From assembly GCA_024278275.1 (NCBI GenBank), contig JAJRTN010000002.1, positions 33,119 through 97,118 of the forward strand: a stretch of 64,000 nt of DNA. The letters run 5' to 3'. This document shows, one piece after another, positions 46,251-54,872 of the stretch. Within the stretch, counting starts at the first letter, position 1. Each line of letters opens with the position of its first letter. The DNA is from Candidatus Hydrogenedentota bacterium (GTDB lineage: Bacteria > Hydrogenedentota > Hydrogenedentia > Hydrogenedentales > JAJRTN01). The notes beneath the pieces were generated by a model. That model ran no database searches. It worked only from the letters and a program-made list of their open reading frames with translations, and had not been told where the DNA came from. The translations under genes were made by a program, and so were the position numbers.

Positions 46251-48384
46251 GCATTTCCTCAACCGCCTTCGAGGCGAACACAATGCCGCACCGCTTCACT
46301 TCCGATATGGGCGTGCCGGGCGGCGGATCCTGGGAAACGGCCCAGCCCGCGCCGCGGGGATCCCAGGGAACTCCCAGTTCACGCAGGGCGTCGCGCACCT
46401 GCCGTTTGGTCATGCCGCGGAAATCGGGCATCCCCGTTTCTTCCCTGCTTTCATCCGAATCCCGCGCCACAAGTTCCAGGCTGTCAAGTGATTCCAGGTC
46501 CAGGAAGGGGGTGCCTTCAATGGCGCCACCGCTCCTGTCGGCCAGTTTAATCCCCCCGGCGCCCGAATCACCGGCGTCTTCGACGGGTTCCTCCGGAACC
46601 CCCAGCCGAATGAGGGCTTCGCGTACCACGTCCCGGAACACGGGGCCGCAGACATAACCGCCGTAGTGAAGGCGTATGGCGGGCTCGGGAACCACGATCA
46701 CCGCCACGAGCCGGGGCTTGCTCACGGGCGCGAAGCCCGCGAAGACGGGGGTCCACAAATGAGGGTCATAGCCCCGGCCATCCTTGCGGGCCACCTGGGC
46801 CGTACCCGTCTTGCCGCCCACGCGGTACTCGGGAATACTCGCGGGCTTGCCCGTGCCCTCAGCCACCACCAGGCGGCAGAGTTCGCGCATGGTCGCGGCC
46901 GTGCGCCCGGAAAGAATGCGGTTGGGGGGCAGCGGCTGGTGCCGGTACAGCACTTGTCCCGCGGCATCGACCACCTTCTCGATGAAATAGGGTTCAACCA
47001 GGTAGCCGCCGTTGGCGATGACGGCATAGGCGCGGGCCAATTGGGGCATGGTCACGCCGATTTCCTGTCCCATGGGCAGGGACCCCATGGAAAGGCGGGA
47101 CCATTTCGACCGGGGACGAAACAGGCCCGCGCTCTCGGTGATAAAATCCCGGCTTGTGGTGCTTCCAAAACCGAAGCGTCGAATCCACGCCTCCATGCGT
47201 TCCTCACCCAACAGGGCCGCCACCTTGATGATGGCGATATTGCTCGAAACGGCGAAGCATTCAGAAAAGGGGTGCAGCCCCGGGTTTCGGTGATCATCGG
47301 ATATGGTATGTCCATAGGGGTTAAAGCGCCCGTTCAGCAGGTCTATCTGGGTCTCCTGCGTGATAAGCTGGTGCTCGAGGGCGGCCGAAGCGGTCACGAT
47401 TTTGAAGGCGGAACCCGGCTCGAAAATATCCAGGACCGCCCGGTTGGCTCGAAGCGATCCGTCGAACTCGTCATACCGGTTGGGATCGAAGGCGGGCCGC
47501 GTCGCCATGGCCAGAATGGCGCCGGTATACGGATCCATGACAATGCCCATGCCACGGGGCGCCTTGCAGGCCGCCATGCGCTCATCCAGCGCCCGTTCCA
47601 GGGAATGTTGAATGGCCATGTCGATAGTCAGCACCACGTCGTGGCCGCCTTCGGGTTGCACCCGTTCCAGGGTGAGCGAGGGCAGGAGGAAACGGCCATC
47701 TTTGTTCGACGCCTTCCGTGCCCGAACGCTGCCGGGCACCGACGCGAGATAGGCATCCATGGTCTTTTCGACACCTTCGGAGGCTTGGCCGTCCCGGTTT
47801 ACGAAGCCCAGCAGATGGGCGGCCGAGTCACCCTGGGGATAGAACCGGATGGATTCTTTTCGCTCGCCGAAGGCCCCGGCGCCCGCCTCGATGATCGCGG
47901 GCAATGCGTTCCGTTCTTCGGGATCCCGAATCCAGCGCTTGAGCCAGACAAACTTCATGGGCCGCCCTTGCGCCGTTCGCCGCGTCATGGCGTCCATGGC
48001 GGCGTCCACCTCCAATCCCAGCGTGTCGTGCAACTGATTGGCCAGGGCCGCCGGGTCCAGGCCGCTGTCCTCCGCCAGCACCACCTCGGGCACGACATAG
48101 AGAGACGGCACCTTCTTATCCGTGGCCAGGGGAAGCGTCTCGTTTCGATCCAGAATGCGGCCGCGCGGCTTGTAGAGGTTGGCCTTCCCGATGTGTACAC
48201 GCTCTTCCCGGCTCAATTCGTTCCGTGGGTTGAGATGAACGAAACAGAGCCGAATCCCGATGAGGGCAAGCGCCACCATGGCGCATCCCAGAACCAGCCC
48301 AAGCCGCACGCGTTGAAGGCGCTCCGGCGGTGCTCCGAAGCGCTCCTGGTCGCGCCGGATGCGTCCTCTTCGGTTTAGGGTCAT
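46216..48384 (-). CDS. ftsI: Septal penicillin-binding protein with PASTA domain (FtsI/SpoVD-like)
   Basis: 722-residue class B transpeptidase. An N-terminal membrane helix (about 27-48) is followed by a dimerisation region with PRGRILDRN. The transpeptidase domain has the active-site serine in EPGSAFKI (SxxK), SSN in CFAVSSNIAI and KTGT in GGKTGTAQ. A linker leads to a PASTA domain at about 640-705 (MPDFRGMTKRQVRDALRELG), which may bind peptidoglycan or regulate septal synthesis. It cross-links the septum with FtsW. The ftsL-like gene is immediately upstream (32-nt gap). Confidence 0.92.
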   Translation of the reverse strand: MTLNRRGRIRRDQERFGAPPERLQRVRLGLVLGCAMVALALIGIRLCFVHLNPRNELSREERVHIGKANLYKPRGRILDRNETLPLATDKKVPSLYVVPEVVLAEDSGLDPAALANQLHDTLGLEVDAAMDAMTRRTAQGRPMKFVWLKRWIRDPEERNALPAIIEAGAGAFGERKESIRFYPQGDSAAHLLGFVNRDGQASEGVEKTMDAYLASVPGSVRARKASNKDGRFLLPSLTLERVQPEGGHDVVLTIDMAIQHSLERALDERMAACKAPRGMGIVMDPYTGAILAMATRPAFDPNRYDEFDGSLRANRAVLDIFEPGSAFKIVTASAALEHQLITQETQIDLLNGRFNPYGHTISDDHRNPGLHPFSECFAVSSNIAIIKVAALLGEERMEAWIRRFGFGSTTSRDFITESAGLFRPRSKWSRLSMGSLPMGQEIGVTMPQLARAYAVIANGGYLVEPYFIEKVVDAAGQVLYRHQPLPPNRILSGRTAATMRELCRLVVAEGTGKPASIPEYRVGGKTGTAQVARKDGRGYDPHLWTPVFAGFAPVSKPRLVAVIVVPEPAIRLHYGGYVCGPVFRDVVREALIRLGVPEEPVEDAGDSGAGGIKLADRSGGAIEGTPFLDLESLDSLELVARDSDESREETGMPDFRGMTKRQVRDALRELGVPWDPRGAGWAVSQDPPPGTPISEVKRCGIVFASKAVEEMHATENAVETAG

Positions 48385-48416
48385 GGCACTGTGTTCCGTC
48401 TTTTCCGTATGCGCCG

Positions 48417-48959
48417 TCAGCGCGGTGGGACTTCCGTGTACGCCCGGAGTTCCGCCTCAAGATCGTCCTCGACCGTTTCAAGCGTCACCAGGCCGATGCC
48501 CCGCACGGGCGGGCTGTCGGGAATATCCTCCAACACGGGGGGATCGGCCAATGGCCCTTCCGGCACCATCCCGGCCTCCGGATGCCCGGACATGTCCCGG
48601 GCATCGGCGGCTTGAAGCGAGGCCAAAGCGAAAGGGTCCGGGGCCGCAGGAAGAAAAGAAGCGGCGTTGATGGTCACGATTTGTGTCGGGTCAGGTTCCA
48701 CCAGCCCCAGTTTGTCCGCCATGTATTCCAGCCGATCCAGGTCTTGCAGACTCGCGGCGACCACGTGATCTTCCGAGAGGGCCGCCGAGAGCGCTTGCCG
48801 CCGTTCGGCAAGACGGCCCAGTTCAAAATCCCGGCGCCAGTTTTGAACATGCAGCCAGGCGTCGGCGAAAAGAACCGACAGCGGAATTGCCACCACGGGC
48901 GCCCACCGAAGCCAATCCCACAACGCCTGCTTCCGCTGTTCCCTGATGACCACCCGCAT
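48417..48959 (-). CDS. FtsL-like division protein
   Basis: 180-residue bitopic protein: basic cytoplasmic N-terminus, one membrane helix (about 19-35), then a heptad-rich coiled coil (LGRLAERRQALSAALS, LQDLDRLEYMADKLGL), as in FtsL. Position between rsmH and ftsI is diagnostic for FtsL. A C-terminal acidic, proline-rich tail of about 90 residues is longer than usual. It would join the FtsQ-FtsB-FtsL trimer. Start ATG 48959 is 3 nt after the rsmH stop. Confidence 0.7.
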   Translation of the reverse strand: MRVVIREQRKQALWDWLRWAPVVAIPLSVLFADAWLHVQNWRRDFELGRLAERRQALSAALSEDHVVAASLQDLDRLEYMADKLGLVEPDPTQIVTINAASFLPAAPDPFALASLQAADARDMSGHPEAGMVPEGPLADPPVLEDIPDSPPVRGIGLVTLETVEDDLEAELRAYTEVPPR

Positions 48960-48962
48960 TGC

Positions 48963-49922
48963 CTACGCCCCCGAATCCGGCGCCGGCGCCGCCAGCCGTT
49001 CCACGGCGCGAAGCCGCGCGCTTTTCGAGCGGGGATTGCGCGCCGTCTCCGCCGGTCCCGGAACCACGGGCTTTGGGGTCAGCAGTTTTACCGAAGCTTT
49101 GATAACATGTCGAACCCGCCCGTCGGGACGCAATTCACGTTGCTTCCGTGACAGGTCGCGGAACAGGTTCTTCACCACCCGGTCTTCGCCGGAATGGAAG
49201 CTGATCACCACCAGCCGCCCGCCGGCATGAAGCCGCCGTATCGCGGCCCGGATCCCTGATTCAAGGGAGGCCAATTCCCTGTTCAAGGCCATGCGAACCG
49301 CCTGGAAAACGGTGCGCACCTCCACGGGAGTACCCTGTACGAAGGGCAAGGCTTCCGATACCGCCGCCGCCAGGTCGCCCGTCGTGGAAAGAACGCCCCG
49401 TTCGCGGCGCCGCAACATGGCGTCGGCGATGCGACGCGCAGGCCCCACGTCGCCGAAGCGACGAAGCATATTCACCAGGTCCCGGCGGGTGACCCCCGCC
49501 AGGAATTCGGCCGCCGTGGGTCCCCGGGAAGTGTCCATGCGCATGTCCAAGGGAGCGTCTTCCTGGAATGAAAAACCGCGGGTTTCATCGTCCAGTTGCA
49601 TGCTCGAGACTCCCGCGTCGATCAAGATCCCGTCCACCGTCGAAACACCGTCAGCGTCCAGAACGGATTCAAGTTCACTGTAGTTGGCGTGATGCACGCG
49701 GGCGTGGGGGTATTCCGCCAGCCGTGACGACGCCAGCGTTACCGCCGCCGGGTCACGGTCGAGCGCTATCAGCCGTCCACCGGGGCACCGGGCCGCGATC
49801 TCCGAAGCATGCCCCCCAAGACCCGCGGTACAATCCAAATAACAACCGCCGGGCCGCGGCGCAAGCCAGGCAAGCACCTCTTCCGTCAAAACGGGAATGT
49901 GGGACGGTTCGTGGGTGCTCAT
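48963..49922 (-). CDS. rsmH: 16S rRNA (cytosine-1402-N4) methyltransferase
   Basis: 319-residue RsmH/MraW methylates C1402 in the 16S rRNA decoding site. SAM-binding DCTAGLGGHASEI, ALDRDP, then the RsmH signature DAGVSSMQLDDETRGFSF and PLDMRMD; the C-terminal part has RTFQA-like VRTVFQAVRMALN and ISFHSGEDRVVK. ATG 49922 (MSTHEPSHIPVL) matches the usual family start; an upstream GTG (49955) adds 11 residues. It stands behind a STAS gene rather than directly behind mraZ. Confidence 0.94.
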   Translation of the reverse strand: MSTHEPSHIPVLTEEVLAWLAPRPGGCYLDCTAGLGGHASEIAARCPGGRLIALDRDPAAVTLASSRLAEYPHARVHHANYSELESVLDADGVSTVDGILIDAGVSSMQLDDETRGFSFQEDAPLDMRMDTSRGPTAAEFLAGVTRRDLVNMLRRFGDVGPARRIADAMLRRRERGVLSTTGDLAAAVSEALPFVQGTPVEVRTVFQAVRMALNRELASLESGIRAAIRRLHAGGRLVVISFHSGEDRVVKNLFRDLSRKQRELRPDGRVRHVIKASVKLLTPKPVVPGPAETARNPRSKSARLRAVERLAAPAPDSGA

Positions 49923-49983
49923 GGGACGTTCCACGTCTCCGTGCCCAAACGCCACGGCGGCCGCGCCCGGAGGATTGGCGAAC

Positions 49984-50331
49984 TCAGGCCGCTTCCTGGT
50001 ATACCTGAATCGCCTGCGCCTCGGACTTGTGAACCTCGAAAACCTTCGAAATGCCCACCATGCGAAACAGGCGCTCCGTATAGAGGTTGACGCCGCTGAG
50101 CTTCATGTCGCCGCCATACGCGCGGAACTGGCGAAGCCGCTCCACCAGCACCCCAACGCCCATGTAACTCACGAACTTCACCCCGGCCATGTTCACCACC
50201 ACGTTGAACCGCTGATCCTGAATACAGGCCATCAGGTCCGTGCGAAGCTGATTCAGGCCATCTTCATCAATGTCACCAGACAACCGAAGCACCGTGACCG
50301 CTCCCGTCTCCAACCGTTCTGTTTTAAGCAT
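49984..50331 (-). CDS. STAS-domain protein inserted in the dcw cluster
   Basis: 115-residue STAS protein (SpoIIAA/anti-anti-sigma fold): beta strand AVTVLRLSGDIDEDGLNQLR, then NVVVNMAGVKFVSYMGVGVL. In SpoIIAA the loop is D-S-S-G with Ser58 phosphorylated; here it is S55-Y56-M57-G58, so the phospho-serine is missing and the usual kinase switch may not work. It could be a scaffold or a partner of a membrane or sigma regulator. Start ATG 50331 overlaps the mraZ stop by 8 bp, so it is truly part of the operon, before rsmH. Confidence 0.8.
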   Translation of the reverse strand: MLKTERLETGAVTVLRLSGDIDEDGLNQLRTDLMACIQDQRFNVVVNMAGVKFVSYMGVGVLVERLRQFRAYGGDMKLSGVNLYTERLFRMVGISKVFEVHKSEAQAIQVYQEAA

Positions 50332-50800
50332 CCCGCTCGTCTCCCTCGTTCGCCGCCGAGGCCGGCCTGCCGAACAACTCCGCGGCCATCGCTTTGTATT
50401 GCGCCTGCTGACGCGCCTGAAAGGCCCGCCAGCCATCCTTGCTCCACAGTTCAAGGTGGTCTTCCACACCGATGAGTATCGCCTCCCGGTCGATGCCCGC
50501 GTATTCACGCAGATGAGCGGGAATCGAAAGACGGCCCTGGCGGTCGCGCTTCACCTTTGACACGCTTCCCACCAGCATTCGACGGAAATCCAGTATACGG
50601 GGCTCCAAGAGCCGCGTCCCACGGCTCTCCTGCAACACTTCTTCCCACTTCTCTTTGTGGAAAACAAAGAGCGCCCCGTCAAAGCCGCGGGTAATAAACC
50701 AGGTGTCGTGGTCCAGCACATCCATGACGGACCGAAACTGAACGGGAACATTCAGCCGGCCCTTGTCATCCACGGAGGCACTGGACTCACCGTAGTACAT
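50324..50800 (-). CDS. mraZ: Transcriptional regulator MraZ
   Basis: 158-residue AbrB-like protein with two MraZ repeats, each with the DxxGRxxxP core: VDDKGRLNVPVQFR and RDRQGRLSIPAHLR. It forms a ring that binds GTGG-type repeats in its own promoter and tunes dcw expression. Start ATG 50800 (MYYGESS) follows GGGAG by about 12 nt; a GTG 18 nt upstream is the alternative. It is first in the dcw operon. Confidence 0.93.
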   Translation of the reverse strand: MYYGESSASVDDKGRLNVPVQFRSVMDVLDHDTWFITRGFDGALFVFHKEKWEEVLQESRGTRLLEPRILDFRRMLVGSVSKVKRDRQGRLSIPAHLREYAGIDREAILIGVEDHLELWSKDGWRAFQARQQAQYKAMAAELFGRPASAANEGDERDA

Positions 50801-50813
50801 TACGAAGCAATCT

Positions 50814-50850
50814 CCCACAAATTACCCACTAACTACCGTTACAATACCAC
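50814..50850 (-). promoter_or_regulatory. Putative MraZ-binding repeats
   Basis: On the minus strand GTGGT (50846-50850), GTGGG (50825-50829) and GTGGG (50814-50818) lie in direct orientation; the last two are 11 bp apart. They sit between the -10 box and the mraZ start, where MraZ autoregulation sites are usual. Confidence 0.5.
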
Positions 50851-50869
50851 CATTAACCCCTTTTGTCAA
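50841..50869 (-). promoter_or_regulatory. Promoter of the mraZ/dcw operon
   Basis: TTGACA (50864-50869) and TATTGT (50841-50846), 17-bp spacer, minus strand. Strong match; first of the cluster. Confidence 0.75.
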
Positions 50870-51451
50870 CCCTTTTTACCACCCCCTGTGAATGTCCTTT
50901 CTCCTTTTGTAACAAGGGTTTACCCATGATATACCACTATGTAGTATGTTAAAATGGAGAGTACACAATATATAGTGATTTCTCGGCGCAAACAGGTGCG
51001 TTCGGTGTCTGTTTTTGGGAAAACCGCCAAAAACAAACCTGAATCGGGAAAAAGAAACCGTAACACCAACATGCCGAAGGTGGATAAACAACCGGGGGAA
51101 GGCTTGGGGGGAGCCCGATGCCATAGCGGGAACGGAGGCTCGTTAAGCAGGTGATAAACTGTTTTGTGGCAATGCCATAGGAAAGGATACCGTCCACGAT
51201 GGAACGTGTTTCGCCGGCGGTGTGGCAGCCTGTGGAAAACTTGTGGAAAAGGTGTTAACCATACTGTACGGAATGAGGAAAGGGGGGCGAACGAAGTTAC
51301 ATCAACGTTCGTTTGCGAGGGATCCCGGTTGAGATTTCTCAAAAAGACGAAAGGGGTGCCGGGGGGGCCTTGTCGTTGTGAACCCGGTGAACGGGAAACA
51401 CCTCGAGAACGTTCCCGCCAACCGGGTGCGCCGGCCAGTACATGTATTGGT
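50870..51451. other. Gene-free region upstream of mraZ
   Basis: 582 bp without a credible gene. It holds an AT-rich patch with ACACAATATA (50963-50972), the same motif as at 17.5 and 17.9 kb, and a cluster of DnaA-box-like sequences at 51078-51250. Otherwise unremarkable. Confidence 0.5.
51231..51250. promoter_or_regulatory. Pair of DnaA-box-like sites
   Basis: TGTGGAAAA occurs at 51231-51239 and again at 51242-51250; its complement TTTTCCACA fits TTWTNCACA. A near-match GGTGGATAA lies at 51078-51086. Function as DnaA sites is inferred only. Confidence 0.4.
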
Positions 51452-54400
51452 TCAGGGCGTTCTGTTTGCTGAAACGGGTCTTTTCGCGAATGGTTCACGG
51501 CGTGTGGAAGGTGTCGTGGAGAGACGCAGCAGGCGGGTTTGTCCCGCGGCGAAAGGACACACCATGGTTTCTCCCTCCCCCCGCCAGCCGTCGTACAGGC
51601 CGGTGACCTGCACGAACCTTCGCCACCGCAGGGAAACATCTCCCGCCTGCGGGGACATTATCGAGACGAGTTCGCGCGATGCACTAACCTGGCACCCGAT
51701 GGGGGCGTAAAAGAATACGCCTGCTTCCTCCATCCATTCTCGCAGTAGGGCACGCGAAATGGGGGGGACGCCCCACCACAGGAGGCGTCCACCGTTGGCC
51801 AGCGGCCGCTCGGCGAAAGCGGTCTTTCCGTCGGCATACCTTGGGCCATCTCCAGCTTCCACATGGGCGCGTGGACGGACCGTGTCGGGTCCTTCCTCAA
51901 GCGCCGGCGTTACCATCGCCGGACCGCCTTCGGGTTCCACGATAACAGGCAGACCCGTCAGCCGCGCCGGGGCTTCGAGGTCCCAGGCCTGGGTGACCGG
52001 GTCGGCCAGTCCCGCCGGCCCCACGACCAGGATGGTGCGGCCTCCCGTCTCGATGAGCGCTTGGAGTTTACGAATGTCCCTGGGCGTCGCGGCCTGCGCA
52101 TCGGCAACCACGACGAAGCGAACGCGGTCGGGCAGGCGGTCCACATCGGAAAGGAGCCACACCCGCAGTGGCGCGCCCAGCGTGCCCACGGCCCGTTGCA
52201 GGGCGACGTTCGTGTAACGAAGCAGGGACGACTCGGGCGGCGTGGCGGCGAAAGAGGTGTCGTCCACCACGAAGGCCATCTCCTCCACCGGTGTGCGGTC
52301 GAGGGTCAGTGCCGTACGCGCCTGTTCGCATTGCCGTGCAAACTCCCGTTGGAGGGCTTCGTCGTCGTGCCAGCTCGCCATGAGGCCGAACCACTGCCGC
52401 TGCGATCCATGCACCAGGTCGTTGGCGGCCACGCGACGGTGCATGGCAATGGCGGCGCCCCGCGGGTCGGCGGGGTCATAGGGTTGATGCCAGAGAATGG
52501 GATGGAGCCAGGAAAACAGGTCGTTTTCGTCACAGTACAGCTTTCCCGCCGCCGCGATGCTCTCCCGCGCGGTCACTGGACCGTCGTAGCCGTTGCCCAG
52601 GGTTCGGTAGTGGTGTAGGGGAATACCGCCCAGGAAATCCACGTCGGGGCAATCCAGCAGACGGCGCAGCGCGAAGTGACCGCTGAAATGCTGCCGGGGT
52701 TCCCCCGCCAACTGTATTACATAGCCATAAAATGCACCGGCCAGGAGCCGCCCCGCGCTTGCCTCCTTCACTACGCGGGCGAAGTACGCGATAGTATCCG
52801 CCGTGCTCTCCGAGGCGAACTGGGCATAGGCCGAGGCCGCTTTTCCCCCGTCGTCGGGCGGATAGAGGTCGTGTCCCGGCCGCCTTCGTTCGGCCGGTTG
52901 GGGAATGGCGCGCCAGGGAAGCCCCCGGGCCGCGCACCACGCGGCAAAGGCCGCTTCGTTCGGCTTGGCGTAGTCGGCGAAGAGACCGTCGTTGCTTCCC
53001 CAGGCGAACCATTCCTCCGTGACGCCGCCCGTGAGCCATACCCCGATGAAGCGATCAGCCCAGGGCTGGGCCTTGCAATGTTCGAGCAGGCCCCGCAGCA
53101 GTTCCGCCTGGTAGGCGCGCCAAGCCTCCGCCGTCATGGACACCTGGTACGATCCGGTTTCCTCGTGAATCAGCTTTCCCTGTTTCGTGCGCACGCGCGC
53201 CAGGGTGTCCGGGTGTTCCTGCATCCAGAAGTGAGGCGGAGCCAGCGAAATGCGCAACATCACCCGGGCCTCCGGTTGGGATTGGAGCGAGAAGGCCACC
53301 CGCTCGTCCAGTTCGGAGAAGTCATGTACCCCCGGCGCGGGCACCGTGGGCGCGGCGGGATGGTGATGGACATGCCGTCCGGCATCGGTGGGGATACACA
53401 CCACGCTGAGTTTTCCCTCGGCGAACTGGGCCACGTTGCCCGGCTGGTAATCGTAAGAGCTGTAACCGATCCAGGGGAAGGGCTTACCGTCGATGAAGAC
53501 CGTGGGACGGCCCAGGTGGGTGCGCCGGGTTACCCTGGGCAGGTCGGGGTGACGGTCGTTGTGAATCACCAGGGTGACTTCAGGACCCGCCACGCGGTAG
53601 CCGTCGTATACGACGCCGAGCGTATACCTCCCTTCCGGCAAGTACCACGGGGTTTCACGCGTGAGGGTACATGTGCCCTTGTCGGCCAGGTAGGTTCGCT
53701 CCGCGGTGGTCAGTTCGATACGCCACAGGGTGCGCGTACCGCGCCGCACTTCCAACGTCACCTTGTTCAAATCCCCGCCCGCGGTCAGGCCGAGGCCGAT
53801 CATGACGGGCGATCCCGCCGTGACCCCGGGGGTGTTTGCCTGGAGCCGCGTCACCTCCACCGCCTCCGACAGCGGGTAGTGAAGCGTCAGACCAGCCAAA
53901 AGAAAGCGGTACGCCACACCGTCCTGGATATGGGCCGGCAGGAGATACAGTGCCGACAGGGGATAGAGCACGCTTTTACGGGGCGCGTCGGGGTTCGCGG
54001 GTTGGGGATGGGCCATATCGAAGCGTAGAGTCCGGGTTGCCCCGGCGGGCACGGTCTGGGTTTCACCAAGGATCCACGCCTGGGATCGATTCTCCGCAAC
54101 CGGTTCCCAGGGTATTTCCCGCCCATGAAGCGCGAAGGGCATGTCTTGCGCGGAATCGTTGGTAACCCGCACGGTCACCGCGAGGGGCGCGCGACGCACC
54201 ATTGCGTCGATGGCCACATGGGTTCCGCTTTCCGAACCGTCACGGCGGCGGAAACGCCATTCGGTTTGGACACCGCCGTTCTCGGCGGGCACGATGCGCA
54301 ATTCGTTGTGGTCAAAGGCCACGGCCCGTTCCGCCACGCCCGGCGCCAGCATCAGCCCGGAACCGGTTTCGAAGGCCGTGACATGGTCCGCCGTCGGACG

Positions 54401-54490
54401 GGAAAACGCCCGGTCCGGGTAAGGCGCCGCCTCCCGTGCCGACCACGTCCCGGCAAGAACAAGCATGAGAACAATAATCGGGTATCGCAT
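51452..54490 (-). CDS. Large secreted glycoside-hydrolase-like protein
   Basis: 1,012 residues with a signal peptide (MRYPIIVLMLVLAGTWSA). The N-terminal 330 residues are beta-sandwich-like (TVRVTNDSAQDMPFALHGRE; VTLEVRRGTRTLWRIELTT). A TIM-barrel-like domain from about 345 (FIDGKPFPWIGYSSYDYQP ... WLTGGVTEEWFAWG ... YCDENDLFSW) resembles clan GH-A glycosidases such as GH42. A Rossmann-like region from about 755 (VVVADAQAATPRDIRKLQ) recalls the trimerisation domain of GH42 beta-galactosidases. Catalytic acids are not certain: Glu in TEEW and Glu or Asp in CDEND are candidates. Start ATG 54490 has AGGA upstream. It likely cuts an external glycan. Confidence 0.6.
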   Translation of the reverse strand: MRYPIIVLMLVLAGTWSAREAAPYPDRAFSRPTADHVTAFETGSGLMLAPGVAERAVAFDHNELRIVPAENGGVQTEWRFRRRDGSESGTHVAIDAMVRRAPLAVTVRVTNDSAQDMPFALHGREIPWEPVAENRSQAWILGETQTVPAGATRTLRFDMAHPQPANPDAPRKSVLYPLSALYLLPAHIQDGVAYRFLLAGLTLHYPLSEAVEVTRLQANTPGVTAGSPVMIGLGLTAGGDLNKVTLEVRRGTRTLWRIELTTAERTYLADKGTCTLTRETPWYLPEGRYTLGVVYDGYRVAGPEVTLVIHNDRHPDLPRVTRRTHLGRPTVFIDGKPFPWIGYSSYDYQPGNVAQFAEGKLSVVCIPTDAGRHVHHHPAAPTVPAPGVHDFSELDERVAFSLQSQPEARVMLRISLAPPHFWMQEHPDTLARVRTKQGKLIHEETGSYQVSMTAEAWRAYQAELLRGLLEHCKAQPWADRFIGVWLTGGVTEEWFAWGSNDGLFADYAKPNEAAFAAWCAARGLPWRAIPQPAERRRPGHDLYPPDDGGKAASAYAQFASESTADTIAYFARVVKEASAGRLLAGAFYGYVIQLAGEPRQHFSGHFALRRLLDCPDVDFLGGIPLHHYRTLGNGYDGPVTARESIAAAGKLYCDENDLFSWLHPILWHQPYDPADPRGAAIAMHRRVAANDLVHGSQRQWFGLMASWHDDEALQREFARQCEQARTALTLDRTPVEEMAFVVDDTSFAATPPESSLLRYTNVALQRAVGTLGAPLRVWLLSDVDRLPDRVRFVVVADAQAATPRDIRKLQALIETGGRTILVVGPAGLADPVTQAWDLEAPARLTGLPVIVEPEGGPAMVTPALEEGPDTVRPRAHVEAGDGPRYADGKTAFAERPLANGGRLLWWGVPPISRALLREWMEEAGVFFYAPIGCQVSASRELVSIMSPQAGDVSLRWRRFVQVTGLYDGWRGEGETMVCPFAAGQTRLLRLSTTPSTRREPFAKRPVSANRTP

Positions 54491-54681
54491 TGGCAGGACA
54501 TCCTATCTTCCTGTTTTCGGGGCCATTTTTGGGAAGCCGTTTTCACAGAGAACAGGCGGATTACACAAAATCGCTTACCAGTATATTTCTTTACGGGGCA
54601 TTGGCGAAACCAGGGGGGTGCGGGCCATTCGTGCCACAATCAACCGTCATCCCCCGTGAACTCGCAACCGGACACGACGTG

Positions 54682-54710
54682 TTGAATAGCCACCCGCCAT
54701 CCTATAGAAT
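54682..54710 (+). promoter_or_regulatory. Promoter of the GGDEF response-regulator gene
   Basis: TTGAAT and TAGAAT with a 17-bp spacer, about 155 nt before the start. The 382-bp gap to the glycoside-hydrolase-like gene otherwise shows only a half arm of the dispersed repeat near 54642 (AACCGTCATCCCCCGTGAAC). Confidence 0.5.
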
Positions 54711-54872
54711 ACCCGCGGCTTGTGGGACTTGATTTAAGCGTGATTTGCGGCGGAACCAGGGTCTCGCTGTGTGTGTCGCCCCAAGTGCTGATAAACGGCG
54801 AGTCACACCCACGGAATGCGGTTTCACCCCCCAAACGCTTTTCGCGTAAAACTGCATTTGGCGAGAAGGAGT

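Noticed and set aside
46666..48378. 570-codon plus-strand frame opposite ftsI
   Set aside because: Shadow frame; the minus strand has complete transpeptidase motifs.
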